In this document: positions 1 through 5,662 of the stretch, piece after piece
How the letters are laid out: each line of letters opens with the position of its first letter
Numbering within the stretch: position 1 is the first letter of the stretch
Made by a program: the position numbers and the translations under genes
NCBI GenBank assembly: GCA_034667525.1
Contig: JAXDJO010000062.1
Location: 1 to 8,102 of the forward strand
DNA length: 8,102 nt
DNA from: DATAPE01 sp034667525
GTDB taxonomy: Bacteria; Actinomycetota; CADDZG01; WHSQ01
Direction: 5' to 3'
The notes under the pieces: model-generated
What the model saw: the letters and a program-made list of their open reading frames with translations, nothing else
What the model was told of the DNA's origin: nothing
Database searches by the model: none

Positions 1-72
1 GGCATCGATCAGGTCGAGGACCTTGCGGCGGAACTCCGGTGGTTAACCCGTCTCCCCATCCCTGTGCTCCTT
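1..72 (-). pseudogene. 5' end of IS3-type transposase OrfA, frameshifted, runs off the window
   Basis: Reading leftward, bases 42-1 translate as PPEFRRKVLDLIDA. This is the conserved N-terminal start of the helix-turn-helix OrfA proteins of IS3-type elements, which bind the element's ends. A good ribosome site (AAGGAG, 72-67) lies 7 bases before an ATG at 59-57. From that ATG the protein begins MGRRV, as expected for the family, but it is out of frame with PPEFRRK. A TAA at 45-43 sits directly before the first Pro codon in the conserved frame. Two extra bases (or one missing) around 43-47 explain this, so the gene as read cannot be translated normally. The rest lies outside the window, so the state of the element is unknown. 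The family call rests on only 14 residues plus the well-placed start. Confidence 0.6.
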
Positions 73-413
73 GTTCAGGTGACACAGGAATCCAATAACG
101 AAACTCGCATGAAACCGGGGGAAGACCAGTCGCTCATCGGTGTTCAGCGTTTACTGCTGTTTCTCGATGAGTGGCTCCCATCTCGCTCCCATGAGGCCGC
201 AGCGAGATTCAACAGATTCGTCTCCCACTCCCACAGCATCATGGAGTGCACGAAGACTTCCTGAACCTGATCGTCGCCAACTGGACCGACCAGCCCGCCT
301 GCCGGCTGATAGTCGGTAGCGGGATCTTCTTCACGCGGCAGAGATCCACACCTCAAGACGAGGCGCTAGCTGCCGACGGGGCAGAGACAGCCAACTAGTA
401 GGAACCACCCAGG
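73..413. other. No recognisable gene (341 bases)
   Basis: Both strands carry only short open frames with no family resemblance that I can support. One unstarted plus-strand frame, about 210-395, reads smoothly with fragments such as HEDFLNLIVANWTDQPAC and ends at a TAG just before the next gene. It could be another gene fragment, but I cannot name it. The stretch probably includes the outer end of the insertion element whose OrfA starts at base 59. An inverted pair CCTGTG/CACAGG (61-66 and 82-87) flanks the OrfA ribosome site. I saw no RNA gene. Confidence 0.3.
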
Positions 414-984
414 ATGGCGAACAAGCCAGCGGCACCGATACCTATGAGCACCGAGGAGTTAGCACCCTGGGGAGTCTTGGCCGCAGGTTTGCTCATCATG
501 CTGGGCTCCATCTTGCCGTGGGCCCCGGCAAACACGATCTTTGGCAGTTTCAGCGTGGCGGGGACGGCGGGAGATGGAAAGATCACGCTCGCTTGCGGTC
601 TGCTAATCGCCACCCTTGCCGGGATCTACCTCACAGGCAACGTGGCCCGCAAGACCGCAAGATAGCAATGTGGGCAGTAATCGTCATCGGCGCAGGAGCA
701 GGGCTATTGGCGCTGTATTACATCCTCTATGTTCAGTCGGCTGTAATTGCTGCCCGTTCAAATGCTTTCGGGTCTATCACTGTCGGGGGTTTGGTCTGTA
801 TGTCGCCTACTTTGGGGGCTCCTTAGCCTCTATGTCCGGGATCCTGCTGTACAAGCCGCAAAAGACAATTACCGAATCGATCCCAACCCCAACCACGCTG
901 CTCGACGAGCTGCCGGGCCTACCACGGTCTGAGGTATCAAGTCGACAGAGGAGCAAGGCACTAGCCCCGCCGACGTTTCCCTAG
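414..984 (+). pseudogene. Four-helix membrane protein gene split by two single-base frameshifts
   Basis: The first frame (ATG 414 to TAG 665, 83 residues) holds two hydrophobic helices, roughly residues 20-37 (GVLAAGLLIMLGSILPWA) and 57-75. A helix beginning MWAVIVIGAGAG follows in a second frame from 668. A fourth, beginning GLYVAYFGG, follows in a third frame from about 788 and stays open to TAG 982-984. Restoring one base near 662 (AGATAG read as AGAATAG) and one G in the five-G run near 784-788 joins all four helices into one protein of about 190 residues. Small membrane proteins of this pattern, with an extracytoplasmic SILPWA...GDGKITL section between helices 1 and 2, occur in actinobacteria without known function. 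The alternative is two separate small proteins (414-665, and 668-826 beginning at an ATG two bases after the TAG) plus noncoding sequence. Sequencing error in the G run is also possible. No strong ribosome site precedes 414; AGGA at 400-403 is the best candidate. Confidence 0.55.
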
Positions 985-1078
985 CCCTTGAGATGGGGCA
1001 GGGGTGCTGGTCGCTTCGCTCAGGCTGTCAGGCCTGTCCCGGCCAGTCCGAGACTGTCTCTAGTGCAGAGTTAGGCCG
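985..1078. other. Convergent intergenic gap, no clear terminator
   Basis: This short gap lies between the broken membrane-protein gene (plus) and the end of the protease gene (minus). It contains only weak dyads such as GGCC-N6-GGCC near 1031-1044 and GAGAC-N1-GTCTC near 1050-1060. None is followed by a T run, so I call no terminator. Confidence 0.3.
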
Positions 1079-4000
1079 TCAGGGCCCGGTTGTGAATCGC
1101 ACGGTCATCCGGTCTTGGAGCCGTTTTCCCCGCGCGTCCCTCAAACCATGCACCAGAAATACATAAGGCGTTGAAGGAGAAAGGATAGAAGCGGGATGGA
1201 AGGTGAGCTTGCCCGTCGACGGATCGTACGAACGGGTGCCGTGAACATCTCTTCCCCTATCTGCATCTATCAGGCGGACGGTACCTCCGGAGATCGAAGA
1301 CCGTGAAAAGCTGGGAACCACGAGCATCGATGGGGCAACTCGGCGCGAGACCCCCGTAGCAAGCTCGACAGGGTTCGTGTCTCGTGCCAAAGCCGAGCCA
1401 CTCGGGGCGGTGAGCACTTCTAGACCGGTAGTGACCGGTGTCAGGATGTCGGCCAAACCGTCCCCATTGAGATCGCGGACCAACGGCTCGCCATTTGGTT
1501 GGGCTAGCTGGAGCGCTGAGATGTAATCGACTGCGCCTCCCAGTGTGCCGTCCGATCGTTGCAGCAAGACATCGGCCGCCTCCGTGTCGGTCGCGACCAC
1601 GTCGGGTCGGCCATCCCCGTTGACGTCTTTAACATCCATGCCGCCGATGTTTCGGTCCACGGGGTAGCTCTCGGGGCTGGATAGAGAGCCATTCTGATTT
1701 TGACCGAACACCAGCAGAGCGCCGGAATCGGTCGAGTTGATCTGAGCACTAGCAGCGACATCGATCCGACCGTCGCCCGTCAGATCGCCGACGCCGATGT
1801 CAGAAAGGCGAAGAGAAGGGGCCGATCCAACCGGCAGCTCACTCTTGACGAAGGTCCCATCAGGCTGTTGGACGAAAACAACGATGCTCGCGAAGTCTCG
1901 GGTGGAATCGGGATTGAGAAACGAGACGATGTCGGTTCGCCCATCTCCGGTCACGTCCGCCGTTTTGAAGCTCTGACCTTCACCAACGAGTTGGGGGCTA
2001 AAACCATGGGCGGATTGGATCAGGACATAGATGTTGGTCCCCGGTGCTTCAATGATCAGGTCATTGCGGCCATCATTGTTCATGTCGTCGATCCCGACCG
2101 TCGAATCGCCTTCGGCACCAACATCGGGAATGGGGACCGAGGCGGGGGCCGAAAGACCATGGGCCGTTCGGTAGAAGATCCGGATCTCGGAACCATTGGT
2201 CACTGCGACGTCACGCCTCCCGTCGCCGTTGAGGTCGCCCGCCGCCAGTGCCAGGTAGTGGTTTGGTGCGAACCGTCCAAGAAGGTTGCTGGAGCGTGTT
2301 CGCGACCCATTCGCAAAGACCAACACGTGCGGGGTCAGCCCCCCATGAAGGCCGTAAATGGTAGCTACTAACAACTCGGGGTGGTGATCACCGGTTACGT
2401 CTGCCAAGACGGTCGAAGTGGTCCCAGGAGAGCGATACGACTTCGCGTAGTCGAAGACAGGAGGAGTCTCGGCCGACGAGCGTGCAACCGTTACCGAGTA
2501 CGGGCCGTCACTGATAGGACCTCGGGAGCCGAGCAGGTTGCTGACGCGGATGTAATAGGGACCTGACTTAGTGACTGGAACCGTGATGGTCGACAAGTTG
2601 TTCAAGACCATCCCGTAACGGTGCCCAAGTAGGTTCAGGTCCGGGCCATAAACGGAGATGTTCGCGACCATCTCGCCGGTTCTAACGGCATCACCACTGG
2701 TGATACTGGACCTGAATCGAGGCGGCGTCACGGTGAATGACAACGTTCCGGATGAGGCCTCGGTCGAGAACCAGTCGACGTCCCCCTCCGGATAAATCAA
2801 TCCGCTCCCCGAGGACGCGATCGGGATGGCTCGTTGGGGGGTATCGGCTGGTTCGCCGACCAAGTACTCAGGCAAGAACGACTCTTGCGGTTGTTTCGGT
2901 CCGCCGAGCGCGGCGTAGGTATCCAGGAGTCCGTGTCCGTAGTAAGGGTCGATCCCTGGAGGGCCCATATCTTTTGCGCGCGACTCCAGATAGCGAACTA
3001 TCCGCCCTGAAGACCATCCCGGGTGATGCGATTCCATTAGCACGACGGCCCCCGCTACAAACGGCGCAGCAAGCGACGTGCCTGCGGGGATCGCTTGGAC
3101 GCCCACGGGAGTTGTGCCAAGGATCTCGGTGCCGGGGGCGGCTATGTCAACCCAGGAACCGTAGTTGGAGAACCACGCAAACTGACCCATCGTCTCGTTG
3201 GTCACGTCGCCTCCGACCGCTGTCACCGCTACGACCGGCCGATAGGCAGCCGGATACTGTCGAACAGCGCTCCCCTCATTGCCTGCGGCTGCGACTAAGA
3301 CGACACCTTTCCGATGCGCGTATGCGATCGCGGCGCGAAGGACCGGGCTTTTTGCCGGCCCACCCAGAGACATGTTGATGACGTTCGCTCCATGATCGGT
3401 CGCCCAGGTGATTCCTCGGGCGATGTTGGTGTCCGTGCCTATGCCCTGACTGTTCAGGACAAGAACTGGAATGATGCGGGCGTGCCACGCAACCCCGGCG
3501 ATGTCGCGACCGTTGTTCGTGGCTGCAGCTGCTATCCCGGCGACCACCGTTCCATGACCGTTGATATCGTGCGTATCGGAGTTGCGACTGATGAAGTTGT
3601 AGCCCGGCAACAGCCGACCAGAGAGGTCCTCGATGGGCGCGACACCCGTATCAAGGACCGCTATCTTGTAGTGCTTCGACCCCCGTGAAATGTTCCAGGC
3701 CTTGCCCATCCGGATGAGGTTCATGTAGGGACGCTGAGAAATCGGATTCGTCAGGCCATAATAGGGATCGTTGGGTGTTCGAGAAGCTTGACGTTCATAA
3801 TCAAGTTGCACGCTGGTGACAGCAGGGTCTTGTCTCAATCGTTTGACGACTTCACCTGCCGGCTGCCCTTGAGTACTTACCGCGACGAAGCCCGTCTCAC
3901 CTATCGGGGCTGCCCCACTTAGCCCATGTGCGTCGAGGATCTGGCTCGTTCGGTTGCGAGCTGCGTTTGAGATACGAACGAGAACGGTCGAGCCATCAAA

Positions 4001-4219
4001 TGTCGACTTAAGCCGCGAGCCGGATGCGCCAAGGGAAGGGTCGGCAGATCCGTTTTGAATGTGCGCTTGAGCAAGGCTCAAGGTCGGCTGCTCCAAGGGA
4101 GTCAGAAGCACAAGCAGGAGCGTGGTCAATACAATGAACGTGGTCCCGAACGAACGTCCATCACCCAAAGCAATGGATCTCAACTGATCCAAAAGGCTGC
4201 GGCTGCTTCCGCGACGCAC
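1079..4219 (-). CDS. Secreted subtilisin-type (S8) serine protease with FG-GAP propeller
   Basis: This is a 1046-residue exported endopeptidase. Residues 1-52 form a long signal peptide with hydrophobic core at about 27-41 and a possible AQA cleavage site at 50-52. Residues about 77-145 resemble an inhibitory pro-region of subtilases. The S8 domain spans about 150-440 with Asp190 (AVLDTGV), His222 (NGHGTVVAG), oxyanion Asn314 (AAAGNEG) and Ser382 (GTSLAAPFVAG), so the catalytic set is complete. Then come a pre-peptidase C-terminal-like beta domain (about 450-580), seven FG-GAP/VCBS repeats (about 600-930) and a C-terminal Ig-like domain of the Big_5 kind (about 948-1046). I see no cysteine anywhere and no sortase motif. 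The GTG start is supported by AGGGGG eight bases upstream (4233-4228) and an in-frame TAG at 4234-4232 that rules out a longer protein. Natural substrate is unknown. The tail domains suggest binding to a surface or polymer, which is inference. Confidence 0.95.
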   Translation of the reverse strand: MRRGSSRSLLDQLRSIALGDGRSFGTTFIVLTTLLLVLLTPLEQPTLSLAQAHIQNGSADPSLGASGSRLKSTFDGSTVLVRISNAARNRTSQILDAHGLSGAAPIGETGFVAVSTQGQPAGEVVKRLRQDPAVTSVQLDYERQASRTPNDPYYGLTNPISQRPYMNLIRMGKAWNISRGSKHYKIAVLDTGVAPIEDLSGRLLPGYNFISRNSDTHDINGHGTVVAGIAAAATNNGRDIAGVAWHARIIPVLVLNSQGIGTDTNIARGITWATDHGANVINMSLGGPAKSPVLRAAIAYAHRKGVVLVAAAGNEGSAVRQYPAAYRPVVAVTAVGGDVTNETMGQFAWFSNYGSWVDIAAPGTEILGTTPVGVQAIPAGTSLAAPFVAGAVVLMESHHPGWSSGRIVRYLESRAKDMGPPGIDPYYGHGLLDTYAALGGPKQPQESFLPEYLVGEPADTPQRAIPIASSGSGLIYPEGDVDWFSTEASSGTLSFTVTPPRFRSSITSGDAVRTGEMVANISVYGPDLNLLGHRYGMVLNNLSTITVPVTKSGPYYIRVSNLLGSRGPISDGPYSVTVARSSAETPPVFDYAKSYRSPGTTSTVLADVTGDHHPELLVATIYGLHGGLTPHVLVFANGSRTRSSNLLGRFAPNHYLALAAGDLNGDGRRDVAVTNGSEIRIFYRTAHGLSAPASVPIPDVGAEGDSTVGIDDMNNDGRNDLIIEAPGTNIYVLIQSAHGFSPQLVGEGQSFKTADVTGDGRTDIVSFLNPDSTRDFASIVVFVQQPDGTFVKSELPVGSAPSLRLSDIGVGDLTGDGRIDVAASAQINSTDSGALLVFGQNQNGSLSSPESYPVDRNIGGMDVKDVNGDGRPDVVATDTEAADVLLQRSDGTLGGAVDYISALQLAQPNGEPLVRDLNGDGLADILTPVTTGLEVLTAPSGSALARDTNPVELATGVSRRVAPSMLVVPSFSRSSISGGTVRLIDADRGRDVHGTRSYDPSTGKLTFHPASILSPSTPYVFLVHGLRDARGKRLQDRMTVRFTTGP
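1430..2452 (-). repeat. Seven FG-GAP/VCBS propeller repeats within the protease
   Basis: Seven copies of a calcium-loop motif of the form D-x-(N/T)-G-D-G-x-x-D occur at residues 607 (DVTGDHHPE), 662 (DLNGDGRRD), 712 (DMNNDGRND), 755 (DVTGDGRTD), 812 (DLTGDGRID), 865 (DVNGDGRPD) and 916 (DLNGDGLAD). Spacing is about 43-57 residues, as expected for blades of an integrin-alpha-like seven-bladed propeller. The first copy has lost the central Gly and Asp of the loop. The third has Asn in place of Gly. Confidence 0.85.
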
Positions 4220-4227
4220 TTTGATAT

Positions 4228-4233
4228 CCCCCT
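4228..4233 (-). promoter_or_regulatory. Ribosome binding site fixing the protease GTG start
   Basis: AGGGGG on the minus strand lies 8 bases before the GTG at 4219-4217. With the in-frame TAG overlapping its first bases (4234-4232), it decides the start codon. Confidence 0.75.
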
Positions 4234-4235
4234 AA

Positions 4236-4269
4236 AGCTGTGGCAGCTGCCAGTTATTTCCAGCTGCCC
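4236..4269 (-). promoter_or_regulatory. CAGCTG dyad in the protease leader, possible operator
   Basis: GGCAGCTG (4242-4249) and CAGCTGCC (4261-4268) form an inverted pair with an 11-base spacer, just upstream of the protease ribosome site. A third partial copy, AGCTG, sits at 4236-4240. The two full copies are 17 bases apart start to start, about one and a half helical turns. The pair could bind a dimeric regulator or fold as a stem in the leader RNA. I found no convincing -35/-10 pair near it, so its role is a guess. Confidence 0.3.
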
Positions 4270-4438
4270 ATCGACCTTACTGCGAGCCAGGAGTCGATTC
4301 CGCCATTCGCGACATGAAAATTGGCGTTTGGGAGGCAGGGTGGTCAGCGCCAGACTGACGAAAGCCTCCGTAAAGATGACTATTCGATCGAGGCTGTGAC
4401 CTAGTCCTCAGCTCGTTCGAGCCGCGAACTCCAGTAAC

Positions 4439-4612
4439 CTAAGGACAGTTCAGAACTATGTCGCCCGGATCGAACGTGCACGCGTCGGTTCCATCTCCAC
4501 CATCAACAGTGTGGTTACCGGAAATGCCGTCCTGGCCGTTGATGGTGTCGTCTCCCAGGCCCCCGACGAGGTCGTAAGAGCCAGACCCCCAGTAATCGTG
4601 TCCGGGTCCAAA
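4439..4612 (-). pseudogene. C-terminal fragment of an RTX-like calcium-binding repeat protein
   Basis: The minus strand reads FGPGHDYWGSGSYDLVGG, then LGDDTINGQDGISGN, then HTVDGGDGTDACTFDP, and ends GDIVLNCP before TAG (4441-4439). The Gly-Asp nonapeptide pattern (GGxGxDxux) is that of RTX/hemolysin-type calcium-binding repeats. The ending CT-x-DPGD-x-x-x-x-CP is a typical tail of exported actinobacterial proteins of this kind. There is no start, no signal peptide and only about three or four repeats. Upstream the frame runs straight into the integrase fragment in a different frame. This is the severed end of a once longer exported protein. Several Asp or Gly positions expected in the repeats are changed (for example SYDL, NHTV), which fits decay. 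Confidence 0.65.
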
Positions 4613-4673
4613 GCGACGCGCTGTAGGCAATCTCATTACCCAACTCCAATTCGAACGTGTCCGGTCCGGTCGT

Positions 4674-4877
4674 CCAGGCAGCCCGATGACAGCGGCGGGT
4701 CTTGGTAGGGACAAGAACGGGATCGTTTTTCCCTTCGACGAAGGCGCGCTGGAACGACAGGCTCCCATGCTCCAAGTCGACATCCTTCCATTGCAGAGCC
4801 AGGAGTTGGCCGCGGCAGGCGCCAGATGTTGCAGCCAGCACCAGGACCAGATGAAAGAGGGGCGTAGTGGGTCCGTC
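4674..4877 (-). pseudogene. Tyrosine recombinase (phage-type integrase) fragment, catalytic Arg lost
   Basis: About 68 residues match the start of the catalytic domain of tyrosine integrases: a helix PLFHLVLVLAATSG, then ACRGQLLALQWKDVDLEHG, a strand segment SLSFQRAFVEGK, and PVLVPTKTRR. In the family the second block normally begins G-x-R-R-G-E-L, and its first Arg is catalytic residue Arg I. Here that codon is TGC (4817-4815), a single CGC-to-TGC change giving Cys, and the usual Glu is Gln. The His-x-x-Arg and Tyr motifs of the C-terminal half are absent, since the sequence passes into the RTX-like fragment. Weak further similarity may extend to about 4968 in another frame. The fragment cannot be active. 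It is evidence that an integrative element was once here. Confidence 0.75.
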
Positions 4878-4916
4878 GCCTACCGATCGACAGGAAGCTG
4901 CCGGATAAACCACTTC

Positions 4917-5244
4917 GTGATAACGCCTGGACCAGTGAAGGTGGGAACGAGGATAGAAGAGTGCGCAAATTCTAGGTCGCCGTCTCGAATCGACAGTCGA
5001 GGTCACAGCTTACGAACCCAATAGGTCACACGAGTTAACGGTGGTGTCGGGCCCGATCCCGGTCAAGATGACGCAGACGTTGGAATCTCCTACCCCCGGA
5101 ACGACCAGCATCACGGTAAGCGGAGAAGGTCAGCCTGGTGGGTTCTTTAAGCTGGCCGAGCCCTTGGTAGGTCGCCAGGCGGAACACCACTGGCAGCAAG
5201 ACTTTGGAACGCTCAAGGACCTCGTAGAAGCTCGATCTACTTAG
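4917..5244 (+). pseudogene. SRPBCC/polyketide-cyclase-like domain protein, 5'-truncated and frameshifted
   Basis: Two frames together give the C-terminal two-thirds of an SRPBCC (START/Bet v1-like) small-ligand-binding protein. The first (4923-4961) reads TPGPVKVGTRIEE. The second (from 4963) reads AQILGRRLESTVEVTAYEPN, then VVSGPIPVKMTQTLE, and the characteristic end GEGQPGGFFKLAEPLVGRQ followed by FGTLKDLVE and TAG at 5242-5244. The joint near 4960-4963 needs one inserted or two deleted bases, and a TAG at 4954-4956 blocks the second frame upstream. The N-terminal helix-strand part is missing; minus-strand integrase sequence lies there instead. A protein restarting at the GTG at 5041 would be only 67 residues and lack half the ligand cavity, so I treat the gene as broken. 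Confidence 0.75.
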
Positions 5245-5304
5245 CGCGTCCATCGTGAGCACATCGGACAGATCGCCGCTCAAGATCTAGCGATAGTGTC
5301 GAGG

Positions 5305-5385
5305 GCGATGCTGGGGCGGGTGCCGTCGCTTGATTGGTTCATCGGCGTCGGGCTGCTCGGTGTTCTTGCTTCGGCTGTCGGCCTA
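5305..5385 (+). pseudogene. Short fragment of an MFS drug-exporter-like transporter
   Basis: The plus strand reads AMLGRVPSLDWFIGVGLLG followed by a hydrophobic stretch. Major facilitator exporters of the macrolide/enterobactin type carry a conserved stretch like LLGRVSSLDWFISIGLLP at the start of a late transmembrane helix. About 27 codons are recognisable. On the left the same frame runs back to the SRPBCC stop without similarity. On the right it runs into a YVTN-like segment. A protein starting at GTG 5296 would be a chimera of 94 residues and is unlikely to be functional. The match is short, hence moderate confidence. Confidence 0.45.
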
Positions 5386-5391
5386 TACCGA

Positions 5392-5523
5392 GCGGAAGTC
5401 GCATATGTGACCAACGCTAACGACGGCACGGTCGCCTGCGTCAGCGCGACCGACGACAGGGTCCTCGGTCACTCGCAGCTCCCGAGCAGGCTAAGTCCCG
5501 TGGGCGTCGAGGTAGAGGACCAA
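5392..5523 (+). pseudogene. Single YVTN-type beta-propeller repeat fragment
   Basis: In the same frame as the MFS fragment, the sequence reads EVAYVTNANDGTVACVSA, then TDDRVLGHSQLP and SPVGVEVED. One YVTN repeat has about 40 residues of the form AYVTN-x-x-x-x-TVSVID-x-(A)T-x-x-V, then a variable strand and P-x-G-V-A-V. One copy is visible where full proteins carry many. The frame goes on to TGA at 5578-5580 with no further repeat. There is no signal peptide. I read it as a relic of an exported repeat protein. Confidence 0.45.
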
Positions 5524-5580
5524 CGCAGTGTGGCTCGCAGTGCACTCGCCCTGAGGCTGAGAGCAGATCAGCCATTTTGA

Positions 5581-5662
5581 CACAAGGTGGGGCCCCAAAC
5601 AGGGCGCGCTCAGCGCGCAGTCGGCAATCCGTCTGCAGCCCGTTCAGGGACGGTGGGTCCTT
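5581..5662 (-). terminator. Two hairpins after the propeller gene, possible terminator
   Basis: Directly after the stop codon of the leftward propeller gene, AGGGAC/GTCCTT with a 5-base loop (5646-5662, one G-T pair) can fold. Further on, a perfect GCGCGC-TCA-GCGCGC stem lies at 5604-5618. Neither is followed by a long T run on the minus strand; only GTTT follows the second. Stem-only terminators without U tracts are reported in G+C-rich bacteria, so a stop for transcription here is plausible but not shown. Confidence 0.35.

Noticed and set aside
144..356. Minus-strand 70-codon frame near the left edge
   Set aside because: No ribosome site, no hydrophobic or domain pattern, and nothing recognisable in the translation.
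1700..2371. Plus-strand 223-codon open frame, and further long plus-strand frames at 2737-3378 and 3314-3688
   Set aside because: They are antisense to the well-supported protease gene, whose catalytic motifs and calcium loops fix the coding strand. Their translations are Arg-rich and show no family pattern.
4411..4422. Hairpin GCTCG-TT-CGAGC after the RTX-like fragment as a terminator
   Set aside because: The loop is only two bases, the stem is short and no T run follows. It is a short palindrome of the kind expected by chance.
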